64,000 nucleotides of DNA from Ceriagrion tenellum (GCA_963169105.1 OY720642.1:18160965-18224964); one strand, 5' to 3'. Counted from the stretch's first letter, positions 1-10,987 are shown. Made by a program: numbers and translations. The notes: generated from the sequence alone by a model not told the origin.

Positions 1-113
1 GAGCAAATAAATAAATCCATGTGAAAATCGAATTTTGTCATTGTGTCACAATGGAAAAATCTAAAAAGTGGAGCCGAGGTCTTTAAACTGTACATGCGTA
101 CAGAAAACAACTC

Positions 114-486
114 GAATTTGCACTCATTAGGTGGGAGCCCCTAGAGACCCGGAGGCTACACGCTAAGCTAAGGCTGCTTGATAAATTCAGAACTGATATT
201 TTTCAGAGCGACATAGAGAATATTATCAATACTCCTCACTACATCTCTAGGTCTGACAGATGCGATAAAATAAGAGAGATACACTGTCCAACGGATAGGT
301 ATAAAACTCGTTCTTTCCGCGCACAATAAGTGACCACAATAAAAATTGAGCTCCACTAAATGTACTCCTATAATACATGCCGCCAATTCACCTCCAAAAA
401 ATCTCCGTACACCTTTACGCGGCTGGTGACCTAACGCCCCCTGCCACACTCCCAAGCGGCGGCTCGCAGGGTATTATGTAGATTAC
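114..486 (+). pseudogene. LINE 3' end: reverse-transcriptase C-terminus plus 3' UTR
   Basis: Read in plus frame from about 114 to the stop at 327-329, the peptide contains WEPLETRRLHAKLRLLDKFR, then a stretch with HYISRSDRCDKIREI and TDRYKTRSF. This is the layout of the C-terminal tail of non-LTR retrotransposon reverse transcriptases of the CR1/L2/Jockey type (family knowledge). After the stop, a 3' UTR runs to a GC-rich tail with the block ccccctgccacactccc and ends near tgtagatt at 484-486. The same UTR tail occurs at 41000-41076 and, inverted, at 12183-12265. Only the 3' end is present, as in a 5'-truncated insertion. No flanking duplication was found. The exact clade is uncertain. Confidence 0.7.
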
Positions 487-989
487 CTCGCCCTTCCTCA
501 CGACTCACCCCGCCAACGAGAAAACATTACCAGTAAGCCCATTTCACTTGCGAAGGCTTTCTGCACCGAAGCACTTCCATTTGCACGGCGGTCCGCACTC
601 GAATGGGGGGGAGGGGAACGGAGGCGAGGAACAGGGAGGGGAAAATTCGGACATATTTATATTCATATCAGGAGCCTACTTTACCCATGTTAAACCTTAA
701 CAGATTGCCCAAAAAAGTTATATTTAAACAGCCAAATACTGCAAATTCGATACCATTGTTCAAAAATCTCGATATTTTTTCTATATCTAAGGTATTTTTT
801 TCAATTTCAAGGTGCTAAAACTGTTCTATATTCGAGGAGGTAACAGAAAAAAGCCGATTCAATATTCTAATTAGTTAAGGTCAAAACATATTTCATCATT
901 GGACTGGCATTGTAATACCTAGGCCCAATAACGAAGCCTTTAAACATTCGTATGCATACCTTGTGCCAAAGTTGTTCTGCTCCCCCCCA
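487..989. other. No gene seen; ordinary AT-rich sequence
   Basis: A G-rich patch (602-650) is followed by AT-rich sequence with T runs. The 71-codon open frame at 603-818 has no recognisable motif and I do not regard it as a gene. Confidence 0.5.
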
Positions 990-1430
990 GTCGAATCATG
1001 TCAAAAAAAATCCAAGATTATTTTCCTTCGCAAATTAAAAGAATGGCTACTTTCCAAAGAAGGTGACGAAGTGCAAAAATTATTACAAGATTTTGTTCGA
1101 TTTTTCTTGTAATTTTTAATTAGTATTTTGGCTCTTCTTTGAACTCCTTTAATCTTTGTAAATTTTGTTTGCAATTTTGTGTAGGTTGTTACGTTATGAA
1201 CACACTGTAAATTGAGAATGGTATTTGTTTTTTTTTGCAACTAGGAAAAATGTATCATGTATATGCACCAACCGCTGCTTCTTTGTTATAAGATGATGGT
1301 AGCCCCGAAACAGGTCTTCCTATGGGGTACCTAAGTTCCCTTTAACCAAAATTGAATATTGTGATGAAAAATTGTACTTATATAATTAGTTAAGGAGGAA
1401 TAAATGTTATTTCTATTTCTACTCATTTAG
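990..1430 (+). pseudogene. LINE 3' end (second type), RT tail and 3' UTR
   Basis: The frame 1008-1112 reads KSKIIFLRKLKEWLLSKEG and ends in a stop. This resembles the very last residues of CR1/Jockey-like reverse transcriptases, where a FK/RxKLKxWLL motif precedes the stop (family knowledge). The following 3' UTR (agatgatggtag, acaggtcttcct, gggtacctaa, then an AT-rich tail to about 1430) matches the UTR at 28730-28870, so both come from one family. The copy is severely 5'-truncated and inactive. Clade uncertain. Confidence 0.55.
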
Positions 1431-2669
1431 GCACCGAGCCATTAATCGGAGATTTGAAGAGGAAGCGCTATGGAGTTCGCCTAATTGGAGCTCGATTACG
1501 GCAAGATTCGACCCGAGTCGTTTTCCCCCGTCGTACATAGAATCGTTTTGGGGTAAGAGTTTAAGATGCCAAGAATTGGAAAACTTACAGCCAAACGCAA
1601 CACCTCATTAACCTTCGAACAAAACGGTGATGCGGGAGTTTCTTTTCACGAAAGGGAATAGAGGCCAGGGCAAGATGATTTCATTCGGGGCGACATGAGA
1701 GTGGAACGCCCTTTCGGGAAATGACTTGGGGGTAAATCGGAAAGTCATTTAAACATGCATTCGAGTCCCCGAAATCTTACGATGAAACAATGAAGTCAAC
1801 CTGGATTTGAGGCATATTCGAGCCAAAGAATCAGAGCTTAGACGTCAACTATGGTCGCAAACACATGCACATAACGCAGTATCATGACTGGACTCGAGAA
1901 AACACCAGATGCATCAAACGCAGCTGTCACCGGTGCACCGAGAACATACATAAAATGCCCTTCCTAATTAAATGAGCAAAAAAGGCTACCAATCGAGCGT
2001 AAGGTAACTTTATGCGTGAATACACATTACATGAGCAGCATACTATTTCGAAAATAAAAGCTCCACTACATCGGAATGACCGGAATAAGTGCACGTATAC
2101 CCACTTTACTATTTCAGGGCCTGCCAACGTTCCGACCGTAAAAAAACAACCCTTACGTCATCCACGGTTTTAAATCACAGTTTCTGCCTCAGGCGAACAC
2201 AACCCGGTGAAATAATGCAACCACCAAAAACCAACGAGAGGGTGTGTAAAAGGGAATATATGCATAAAAAATGAAGGCAGGCCCGCCCTTTTTGGGAAAA
2301 TGAAGAGCGCGACGCGGCGGGCTCCTCTATTCCCACTGATTGACTCTAACTCCGAAATATCACGTCATAAACTTGGGAGAAATTCGAACGCTCTGTCTCC
2401 CCGGCCCCGGGACAAACAAGCTCCACCCGCTCGCCCATTACTCTTGCCGTCACACGAACCCTGGCACCCGGACCGCCGCACCCACAACCCCGCACCTCTC
2501 TCACTTCATCTCGCAACGCACGCAGCCGCCGAGGAAACACCACCCCCGCCCCGTGCCGCACCCTCGCGACGAACACCGCCGCATCCTTCACCTCCCCCCC
2601 GAAAACGACAGTGCCGCACCCCGTGGCGAAACAACTCCTGCTCGACCGCCTCAACCCCAACGTAGAAGG
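1431..2669. other. Unassigned sequence ending in a C-rich block
   Basis: 1431-2290 shows no recognisable gene or repeat. From about 2395 to 2650 the plus strand is strongly C-rich and G-poor, which creates three overlapping open frames on both strands with proline/arginine-rich low-complexity translations. These look like composition artefacts rather than genes. Confidence 0.45.
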
Positions 2670-2997
2670 AGCGTCTGAAGAAATTGCAACTTGGCTGTTT
2701 CCACATAAGGTTTTATTATAATTTTATTATTTATTTTTATATATTTATTTATAAGGTTTTATTATTATAATTTTATTATTTAAGGCTATTAGGGGTCCCC
2801 TTAACCACCCCCTCAGCACCTGAACTTCTCCCAGTCCTCTACACCCTCCCACTACCTCCCCCACCAATTGACTTGCCTATATATACTGCTCATTTTTGGA
2901 AATTTTTACCTTGATAATGTTACTCTGTAACGAAACCATGGTTGGTAAAAATAAAACCTTACGTGGAAACAGCCAAGTTGCAAATTCTCCAGACGCT
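2670..2997. mobile_element. 328-bp MITE with about 50-bp terminal inverted repeats
   Basis: The first about 50 bases (agcgtctgaag, then ttgcaacttggctgtttcca, then aaggtttta) recur inverted at 2945-2997 with only a few mismatches. The interior is AT-rich on the left (repeated ttttattattata blocks) and C-rich on the right, with no coding capacity. The flanks 2657-2669 and 2998-3010 (ccaacgtagaagg and ccaactatgaagg) agree at 10 of 13 positions and may be a diverged target-site duplication. Superfamily not recognisable; long repeats with a duplication of about 9 bp or more would fit a Mutator-like element. Confidence 0.7.
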
Positions 2998-3485
2998 CCA
3001 ACTATGAAGGATTTCCACGAAGTCACGCCCGCTACCATTACTTATATCCCTTAACGTAGTTTGAGCGAGATTTTTCCCACGTCACAATAAACATAATACT
3101 CGATATTAATTTTTTTCAGTAGCTGTAAGAAGCATGAAGTAAATACTGTATTATTAATGGGGTCAAGATAAAGATTTATGCAACTGAAGTTCATAGTAAT
3201 TGAATATTTATATAAATGTAAAGTTTTTAGCTTGACTAATTTTTTTCTCGCCGTGAAAATGCCCTCAAAACAGATGGTTTCTTTTGCGATTCTTCAAAAC
3301 TTACAGCGGTACTTAATTTATTTTTTTACAATAGTTGAGAAAACAACAATATACACACTTCTATTTTTTCTGAGGACATCTAGTCGTTAGAAAGGCTCCT
3401 TCAAATTAAATCTTAACGGAGTGCATACGCGATCCATATCTCTTGGAAAATGACATTTTTTTAGCAAATATCTCGAAAAGTAGTG

Positions 3486-3783
3486 GGGAATCGGGTTGGT
3501 GTTGTGGCTAGAGTACTCGCCTACCACGCGGGCGGTCAGGGTTCAAATCCCTGCAGAGGCGGATGTTTTTCAGAGGAACCCGATCCCTACTTGAGTGTCT
3601 TGTGGAGGGCACTTCAAGTGGAGTACTCCGTCTGTCGGACAAGACGTAGAGCCGTGGTCCACTCGGCGCCCTTCGTTAATAGTAGGCTAATGCCGACGCC
3701 GGGTTTCTATCCACTCTTCCTCCCTTACCTATCCCCTATGGCGGAAATGACCTAAGCCGTCGGTCGCCTCCGCTAATATCCAA
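3486..3783 (+). mobile_element. tRNA-derived SINE, copy 1
   Basis: The head carries RNA polymerase III internal promoter boxes: an A-box-like GTGGCTAGAGT (3504-3514) and a near-perfect B box GGTTCAAATCC (3540-3550). The body (cttgtggagggcacttcaa, then a gacgtagagccgtggtcc region, then ggctaatgccgacgccgggt) is shared with the copy at 38832-39141. The tail ends in a short tatccaatc motif. The element is bracketed by a 13-bp duplication, tcgaaaagtagtg, at 3473-3485 and 3784-3796, the hallmark of LINE-machinery insertion. The 90-codon frame across it is not a gene. Confidence 0.9.
3504..3550 (+). promoter_or_regulatory. Pol III A and B boxes of SINE copy 1
   Basis: A-box-like GTGGCTAGAGT and B box GGTTCAAATCC about 26 bases apart, matching the tRNA-type internal promoter arrangement. 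Transcriptional activity is inferred. Confidence 0.7.
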
Positions 3784-3904
3784 TCGAAAAGTAGTGTGGT
3801 AAGTGATTGATATTTTCATACCTTTGAAAAGGTGGCATACTTTCATTTAAAATAAAATCAAGTTCGCGGAATTCACGGTGAAATGATATCTCGTTCCAGC
3901 CACC

Positions 3905-4260
3905 GTAATTCAACCCGTCTTCCTTCTCCAGCACTTCCTTCTCCCTCTTCTCCTATCTCTTTCGCTGCGGAACGTGCGAGAGCGAAACGGCAGAAATCGA
4001 AACAGGAAGAGGAAAAGGCTTGCGATAGAGAGAGAGCGACAGGGAGAGATGGGAAAGCGGAAAAGGCTCCTCCGCCTGTATCGACGAGAGGACGGGATGG
4101 AGACGGCGCACGCACTCGCGATTGCAGGCACCACGGATGCCGCGAGCCGGGGAGAAGCTGTCTCATTAGCGGAACGAATGACTGAATTCTCAAGTCTGGA
4201 ACTAGAACTCCAAGAGAACTTCATAGAGGGGAGGAAATGGTTTTTTTTAACCAAATCATA
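3905..4260. other. Purine-rich block next to the TTAA element
   Basis: 3960-4180 is GA-rich on the plus strand and opens long frames on both strands (3873-4254) with arginine/glutamate or serine-rich translations. There is no domain; judged low-complexity. Confidence 0.45.
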
Positions 4261-4418
4261 ATGTAAATCACAACCTACACTTCCAATATCTCGAGTATCA
4301 GCGGAAGAAGTATTTGCTGAGTGCTCAAAACTGAAATTTCCTTCATTTCTTCGTCTGCATTTTTATCATATCGGTAGTTGGTGGTTTCCGGCGATACTTT
4401 ATGGAATTTGCTAAAAAG

Positions 4419-4582
4419 TTTGAATGGATAGAGTAAAATTTGTTTTTCCACAATGAATTTAATGACTTACGACTATGGCTTCGATGATTAAGTGACCTGA
4501 TGATGACGTTAATCGTCGAAACCATGGTCGTAAGTCATTAAATTCATTGTGAAAAAACAAAGTTTACTCTATTCATTCAAAA
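4419..4582. repeat. 164-bp foldback element with hammerhead-like centre
   Basis: Two arms of about 74 bases (4419-4491 and 4508-4582) are inverted copies of each other, sharing blocks such as aatgaatttaatgactta and its complement. The short centre (about 16 bases) contains CTGATGA followed by a small stem and GAAAC. The whole would fold into a long hairpin when transcribed. It resembles the inverted pseudo-LTRs of Penelope-like elements, but no reverse transcriptase is nearby. Confidence 0.7.
4494..4532 (+). ncRNA. Hammerhead-ribozyme-like motif 1
   Basis: Seen: CTGATGA (4497-4503), one extra T, stem II GACG/CGTC (4505-4508 with 4514-4517), GAAAC (4518-4522), an 8-base palindrome ACCATGGT (4521-4528) that could form a minimal stem III, and the predicted cut after GTC at 4529. 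Inner stem I is weak (gac against gta, two of three pairs). The core order matches type I hammerheads reported in Penelope-like elements. The extra base and weak stem I make activity uncertain. Confidence 0.4.
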
Positions 4583-5259
4583 TCATATCGGTATTTTTCG
4601 GAACAGAAAATATTGTTCATCGGTACATTTCAAGACGGGGTTCCTGGCCGTACCACTTAGCGTCAATACAACCGTATCCGTTGGTGAAAGTACCAATTTA
4701 GGGATTAACTTTTGTTATTCAACTCTTTTACCAGTACTCCTACTATAAAGTACAAAATAATTTTCTTCTCCTTCCATTCCAGCCCAACAGCTATATTCCA
4801 ACAGTTCTAATAAGATCACCACACTAAACTAATTTCTTTTCTCCCAAGAAGTGTTTTCGAGATAAGAAAATACAGATTTTTAGAAAATGTTAGATTGAGA
4901 GCAAAAATACACAAAAGGAGAATAAAAATTTATATTTCGAAAGAAGAAAAATTACGGGATGTACAATCAGCACTGGGATGTAATGGAGGCCTGCATTAGA
5001 TAAAGCTTGTAGGACCAAACAATAGAAAAAAGCATTTTTACCGTCATCAGTCCACTTCGCAGAGATTTAGCGTTCCCTTTTTGGGATAGTGTACCTCACG
5101 CAGTAAGCTCCCTTCGCAACACTCAAGTGGACAACTGGAAAACCCAGCTACATTCAGGAGTGATACGAACGAGGTCTCGACGCGCGAGTTCGCCATACCA
5201 CCCACGAAACCGTTAAAATCCCCGGAGGATAACCGAACGGAGAGGACCAAGGGAAAAAT
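4583..5259. other. No gene or repeat recognised
   Basis: Ordinary AT-rich sequence. The short minus-strand frame 5047-5250 has no known motif. Confidence 0.5.
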
Positions 5260-6030
5260 TTGGTGAGAAGACGTCTAAAAAAAAGGAAGGCGATTCCTCG
5301 GGAGAAGAAAATTGAAATGGGGCGAAATTGGGATCATCACGACTCATTTTATATTCCGACCAGAGGAGGTGGCAGAGAAGTAGGCGAAGAAGAGAAGGGA
5401 TGGCTGGAGGGAGGGGGACTTGAGCGATGGGGAAAGTTTCGAGGGCGAGTGGGGAGGATAACAGAAAAGCATTATGCGGAATGGAAAAAAATTAAAGTGG
5501 ACGGGAGATAGATGTGGCACGAGGGAGAGGTGGGAAAGATATAATATATATGAACGGGTTTTCAAGGGATAGGTTGGGGTGGGGACGATAAGCAATGACC
5601 AAAGTAAAGAAGTGAAATGAGACGCATGGGCAGAGGTATAGAGAGGGAAACTTGGGCGAGGACTTAAAGGAGAAGGTAGGGAGAGGGCAGAGGAACGAAG
5701 AATAATGAGGCGGGAGGAGGAAAAGACTTGAGGAAGGGACAGAGGGAGGCTGGAGGAAAGGGACGGAGACACTTCCATCTCCACAAACGGGTCTCATTTT
5801 TCTCGGTCAAACCCGCCCCACTCCAGCAACAAGCTCCCACCTTCCCCCTCGCCCCCCTTCCCCAAGCGTGCCAACGCAAATTCTTCGCCCCCTGCATCCA
5901 AACTACCGCTCGCCCATCCCTCTACTTCCCCTTCTCGCAGCAATCGGGTGCGACCGGGGATGGACCACCCCTCCCTTTCGTCCATCTTGAGCCCCCAGCG
6001 CATCCATCGCCACACCCTACTTCCCCGAGT
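5260..6030. other. Polypurine island followed by a polypyrimidine island
   Basis: 5260-5780 is strongly purine-rich on plus (repeated gggag, gaggaa, gaaag units). 5810-6030 then switches to C/T-rich. All long frames here, on both strands, are low-complexity serine/proline/leucine or glycine/glutamate/arginine strings, so I reject them as genes. Confidence 0.6.
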
Positions 6031-7941
6031 CTATTTGTTAACTCGAGAGAAAGGGACGATAAACATTGAACGATCACTCCATTGTCCTCAAGAGGGGTTG
6101 ATGCATTCGAGCACGTGAGGCGACTCGGAAAGAAATACGCAACGGTATAAAAGAGAATGGAAGAAGAACAACATAATCGCACCAACGTCCGGGAACGCAT
6201 AGGAACAGAACAATCAATGATGGCCTTTTTACTCAAGAAGTTAAAGTGAAAACCTCTACCGCCGGGGCCTGAGACGCAAAACGTAATTTGAAGGGCGTAA
6301 TAAAAAAAACACGGGACTTGAAATAAGAATGAAACCGTGCACCGATACAAGTATACACGCCTAGCCATTTCCGGCCATACTAATGAAGGAGAACAGACAA
6401 CTAGCGCTTTAACGTACGTACATGCGGTCAAAAAATACATCAACAAAATCAAGGCAGCCTTTACCTTGAATTATCTAGTAAAAACGCCCTTAAATGAAAT
6501 CATACAAGCAACTAAACGTAATCATGACAAGTAGGAACATTACAGCAGTTTTTAATCTCAATAATGTCCGATTAGTTAATACTTATATCTCACGAAATAT
6601 ACAATCCTAGCCATTGCGGACGTCATGAATAATTAGTACGACTGGCACGGCCGCCTAGTAAGCCTTTTCCCTAAGTAGCCCATATCAGCCCTTTTATGGT
6701 CTGGGAGATGGCCTGAAGATTTAAGCCGTAGTGACGTCACTTCCTGTATTTGGACAAAATTCAGATGGGCTAGTGCGCCTTAACGTGGAGTGTAACACTA
6801 TCTAAAGAGTTCTCCAAATTAAAGTTGACAAGCTCGCCGATGGGAAAACATATTCACTTTCCACACTAAGCATAATAAACATGGTGAAATGCTTCAATAT
6901 TTGCTTCTCAGATAAATGTGTGCCACGGTTACAACGAAAAAGGTCGAGTGTGACAGTAAACCATCCAGTAATTAAGATTTTACTTCGAGAATACCACGCG
7001 CTTTGAGATGGCCATAAACCCCTATAAATTCAAGTCACATGATTTTACAGGGTCAATGCCCGATCGGCAGGACTCGTTACAGACTACTTTTCATTCACCT
7101 ACGTATTTATCACACGCATTCATTGACTAATTTACTCTAACCGCACATTGTCCTTCAAATCACCGTATGAGAGCCTAGAGAGCACGGCCACGGATAGCCC
7201 TTCTCCTAAGATATCCTCCTCAACTGGAAATTACATCTGCCCAGACCTATTCCTAGAGCAAACATTAAGGTATGGCGTTACACATGCCCACCCCTGACCT
7301 TACCAGTAGGCTCTACCGTTATATTTCATTCTCCCTATGGAGGGAATAAAGAATCCATTTCAATCCACCGAAACGTTAGGGGGGAAAATAAGACATTTCC
7401 ATAATTCATACATATTACTTATTCATATCCATATTTCTTCGTACAGCGGAGATGAAAACATTCTGCGAGACAACTTCAACTGACCTTAAAAAGCCGAAAA
7501 ATGGTTTGAATAAGGGCTGCAATTTCTCGAGACTTCTCCGACGAAATGCCACTTTCCATTTAATTCCCACACTCGACAGTTGGCATTAATTTCCAGGCAA
7601 AGCAAATGAAAAGACATCACAATGCGAAAAAATGAACGTTACACACACGTAAAATTTAATAGCAGAAGATCGAATTTTAAAGATTCCAAAGGACCCAGTC
7701 GAGTGTGCTGTGGAATTGATCCTACATCGTAAGACTCTTTAGCTTACGTATCACTAATACAGAAATTATTGCTTTGCCTAAGGACAAATTAGGGCGTGAA
7801 TCATTTGCCCTTAAAAGGAGATTTAACGAATTCTTTTTTGGGGAATAAGAAGGCACTCATTTCCTTGGCATAACAAACAATGCCAGAATGAATTAAATTT
7901 TCAACTCTTGAAAGCTAAGATAAATTGATGCTTCTCAATAA
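6031..7941. other. No gene or repeat recognised
   Basis: Mixed AT-rich sequence. The 176-codon minus frame overlapping 5922-6452 shows no recognisable domain and its downstream end lies in the pyrimidine-rich island. 6535-7941 has no open frame of note. Confidence 0.45.
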
Positions 7942-8673
7942 CAGGGTGGCTACTGATATCGAATTTTCAAATTCCCTGACCTTTCCCTGTGTTTTCCCTG
8001 ATGGATTTACTAATTTTCCTGACCGATCGCCAAAAGGTCACCTATTATTGGAATATTTTTTTCTGCCGAATTAAATTTTCTACGGCAACTTAAAGTTTTC
8101 TAATCATCGTCTCGTATTTTTAAGACTGGAAGCATGTATTTACTATAAGCTAGTGTGCTCCAGCTACTTCTCGACCTGAGTTTCGGAAGTTAAAAAAATC
8201 GCGAGGTAAAATTTCCCGAACAACATAGCCTCGGATTCCTTGTGATGAATGTAATACATTGTGATCATGAATTTTAACACTACTAGGAAAATATCGCAAT
8301 AAGGATATAAAAAAGGGCTACATAGTACGTCTGATTCACGACTAAATAACTAAGATTCACAACTAATAAGATTCACAACTGAATGCTCCACGAATTGATG
8401 ATACATGCCAGATTTGGTGATTGATGATGCATGCCAGATTGATTTTGCAGAGATGCATGCCAGATTCCATGCATGCTAGAGACGAACGTTAGTTTAAGTT
8501 GGTGAAATAAGGGGCGGGAAAGACTGGCCGATAAACGTAATGGTAGAAAAATAACGAGGATTCCTATTCCAGTTTCTCCCTGACTGTTACGACAATTCCC
8601 TGACTTTTCCAGAAATTCAAAATTCCCTGACAATTCCAGGTTTTCCCGGTTTTTCCTGACGATCGCCACCCTG
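7942..8673. mobile_element. hAT-like MITE, copy 1
   Basis: Starts CAGGGTGGC and ends GCCACCCTG, with a 5-bp duplication AATAA at 7937-7941 and 8674-8678. Subterminal repeats of ttccctgac-type words occur at both ends, as is common in hAT elements (family knowledge). At 732 bp it is the longest of four copies in the window. Compared with the others it has an extra stretch at about 8395-8475 built of three near-copies of gatgcatgccagatt. It has no transposase; open frames such as 8373-8669 are shadows. Confidence 0.85.
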
Positions 8674-8678
8674 AATAA

Positions 8679-10742
8679 ACGCTATGAATAAAAAAGAAAA
8701 TCATCCGTCACAATAAAATCAATGGTCTTCACGATACTTCATGAATCAGCGTGTTTGCATCATATACTTTTGAGCATAGACTTTTAAAATGAAATAGATA
8801 CTGATGCTTTGACACGTGATCCTGGGAGAGGAGGGACAATAAGCGTTGAGTCCGAGCCATCATGAAAAGTGCAGTCAAGAGTGGCATAGAAAGTTATAAT
8901 CTCGGGCACAGAAGAGATATACAGATAATATAACGAAAAGAAGATTTATTTCCGCTACGACATTAATAAATGAGAAACATGAACTAGTGAAAGCACAAGC
9001 AACAAAATTCACATGGTTTTTAAGTAACTTATGTAAAAATCTACCAAAATATATTAAACTATTTAAACACATAATGGCAAAAACATTGTTCAAAGGGCTT
9101 TAAATTCCATGAATAGAGCGGTTAATTGGCTATTATTCAGCATCGGCCAGAGAGACAAGTTCATCTCATGGTTGATTCCACGCAGATTGCAGGCGCTTGC
9201 CAAATGATATCGAGCATAAAGACCCCTCTTCGATGAGAGAGTCGGTAACAAAAACCAAATCGACGAAGGCATTCTCTCTCTCTCTCTCTTTGTCCCTTTT
9301 TCCTCACGGCCCTCTCGTTTCGATTCCGAGTGCGATGCACATCCACGCGGGCGACACTCCCTCGTCAACAGAAGAACCCTTCCGCCATAAAGGAAAAAAA
9401 AGGTATGCCAGAGCCACAATGTATTCTCGAGAGGCTCATCATCAGCAGCTGTAAAACATTTCTGGTGAAAGGGCGAGAATGATGGGATAATATTTCACAG
9501 ACATCATCCCACACATGCATAAGTGACAAAAAAAATTGTAACGCGTGCCATCCCGTAGGATTTATTCTCGTCTACCGCTTTCACGGCACCAAGTGACAAT
9601 ATCTTCAAAGCCATATCTTAAAGTAAAGTCTAATCATAAAGCTACAAACGAGATTTAAAGAGATGAAATATTATTTTCAAAATAATGTTTCACTCTATCC
9701 AGTCGAATACGATTACGCCTATGCGTAAAAATATTAAGCTAAGTAATATTTTATCTTGTTCTTCCTGAAATGCATGCCATCGAAGATATTTGTTACAGCA
9801 CTCGTCATGAAATTAAACATTGTATTGGGTACTGCCTTCTCCGAACGAGTCACCTACAGTGGAAATTTCATTTCATTTAAGTGTGTGAAAAATCTTTGGA
9901 AAGTATAATTTACAGCTTTCCAGAAAAAATAACGATTTCTATAGCATTACAGGCGCAATGTGTGAGCGCATACCCCATAAGATTATAATAATCAGAGTCT
10001 GGCTTTACCTTTACCTATGAATAACGTTCAGTCACGTCACGGTTGGCCAGCACAGAGGCGTGAGGCACGAAGACTTATGAATCATAAGTAAAACAAGGAC
10101 AGAATAAAATCACACGTGGAAGTGCTACAAAAATAATTATAGCTTCGGTAAGATGAAGAAGTAAAACTTGCAACAACATAATTAGCGACATGATGATTCA
10201 CTTCAGACACTAGACTGAACACTCGCTAAAAATATCTACTCCGTTCCGTTTTAGAACTATGTGTGAAGTATGACGCTAATAATATTAAATTCATAAGTGA
10301 AATCAGAAAGTTTAGTGGACCAACCCAAAATTCAGTTCATTCCTTCGAAAAAAGAAACCTGCCAGTAGCAACACTTACGAGCAAGAACCTTTTCATAAGA
10401 AGAGTTACCTAAGAAATTAATCATATGGACGATAACTGAATAGTAATTGAAAACCAAAGACTCAGATAATTTGGGACGCCAGGAATCAAATATTACCGAT
10501 TTTGAAGAGTAATTTTAGTTATAAGCTTCTACTTTATTGCTCATGTTTAACATTATTATCTAGCTTTTATAACATACAATGCTTTACACTTATAACTGAA
10601 CCTATGGCGACAGGGTATTGGAATTCCACAAGGCCATAGAACAAACCCGTAGGACCCCTTAAATTATTTTCCACTGCTTAAGTTCGTCCAATAATAGCAA
10701 AGTTAACAAAAATTCAGCCAATCAGTAAACTCATCCCAATCC
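8679..10742. other. No gene recognised; one CT microsatellite
   Basis: Contains a (CT) run near 9273-9292. The overlapping frames at 9090-9454 come from this biased stretch. The remainder is AT-rich with no repeat I can assign. Confidence 0.45.
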
Positions 10743-10789
10743 GTGTACCAGGTAATCTTTGGGTTCTGCGAATATTTTTTGTATTATTC

Positions 10790-10834
10790 TTGCGACAGTT
10801 TCGCCGTGCTCTGCTGCCGGCTTCGTCGGGCTTT
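10790..10834 (-). ncRNA. Hammerhead-like motif 2a (left arm)
   Basis: On minus: CCGACGA (complement of 10823-10829), A, stem II GCCG/CGGC, GAAAC (complement of 10798-10802), one loop base, then GTC as the predicted cleavage triplet (complement of 10794-10796). The canonical CTGANGA has C in place of T at its second base, which would be expected to impair or abolish cleavage. Confidence 0.35.
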
Positions 10835-10898
10835 TTAAACAAAAATGGTCTTCTTTTTTTATAAACAAACAAGTTCGCCAGTTGATGACGAGTTATAA

Positions 10899-10938
10899 AG
10901 CCCGACGAAGCCGACAGCAGAGCACGGCGAAACTGTTA
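10899..10938 (+). ncRNA. Hammerhead-like motif 2b (right arm)
   Basis: On plus: CCGACGA (10902-10908), A, GCCG (10910-10913) paired with CGGC (10925-10928), GAAAC (10929-10933), then T and the triplet GTT. It has the same core substitution as the left arm, so the change predates the inverted duplication or was copied with it. Confidence 0.35.
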
Positions 10939-10987
10939 CAAGAATAATACAAAAAATACTCGCAGAACCCAAAGATTACCAGGTATA

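Larger units (their letters stand above)
3055..3904. mobile_element. TTAA-flanked element, subfamily A, interrupted by a SINE
   Basis: It begins after TTAA (3051-3054) with cgtagtttgagcgagat and ends with atctcgttccagccacc before gtaa, an imperfect inverted match. Without the SINE and one target copy it is about 540 bp, like the uninterrupted copy at 62930-63462. Shared internal blocks include one around gctgtaagaag and one around gccctcaaaac. The short frames inside (for example 3178-3390) have no known domain. A TTAA target duplication is typical of piggyBac and Kolobok elements (family knowledge), but the superfamily is not proven. Confidence 0.7.
10743..10987. repeat. Palindromic element with about 92-bp arms and a hammerhead-like motif in each arm
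   Basis: Arms 10743-10834 and 10896-10987 are inverted copies with only a handful of mismatches, separated by about 61 bases. Each arm, read in its own direction, contains CCGACGA, one A, a GCCG/CGGC stem and GAAAC. A 12-base direct repeat, atcccaatccgt, occurs at 10733-10744 and again near 11022-11033, possibly a target duplication or part of a larger unit. The 62-codon frame 10759-10947 is an artefact of the palindrome. Confidence 0.8.

Noticed and set aside
3483..3755. Possible tRNA gene because of the A and B boxes
   Set aside because: No cloverleaf, a long non-tRNA body and flanking duplications show it is a SINE; the open frame over it is a shadow.
5922..6452. 176-codon minus-strand frame, the longest with mixed composition
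   Set aside because: No domain recognised. Its downstream part runs into a pyrimidine-rich island. There is no signal or splice support strong enough to call a gene.
8373..8669. 98-codon frame and its counterpart at 43599-43805
   Set aside because: Both are minus-strand shadows of the same hAT-like MITE, with the translation dictated by the subterminal repeats.
7942..8673. Transib assignment suggested by the 5-bp duplication
   Set aside because: Transib termini begin CACWGTG-like; these begin CAGGGTGGC with hAT-like subterminal repeats.
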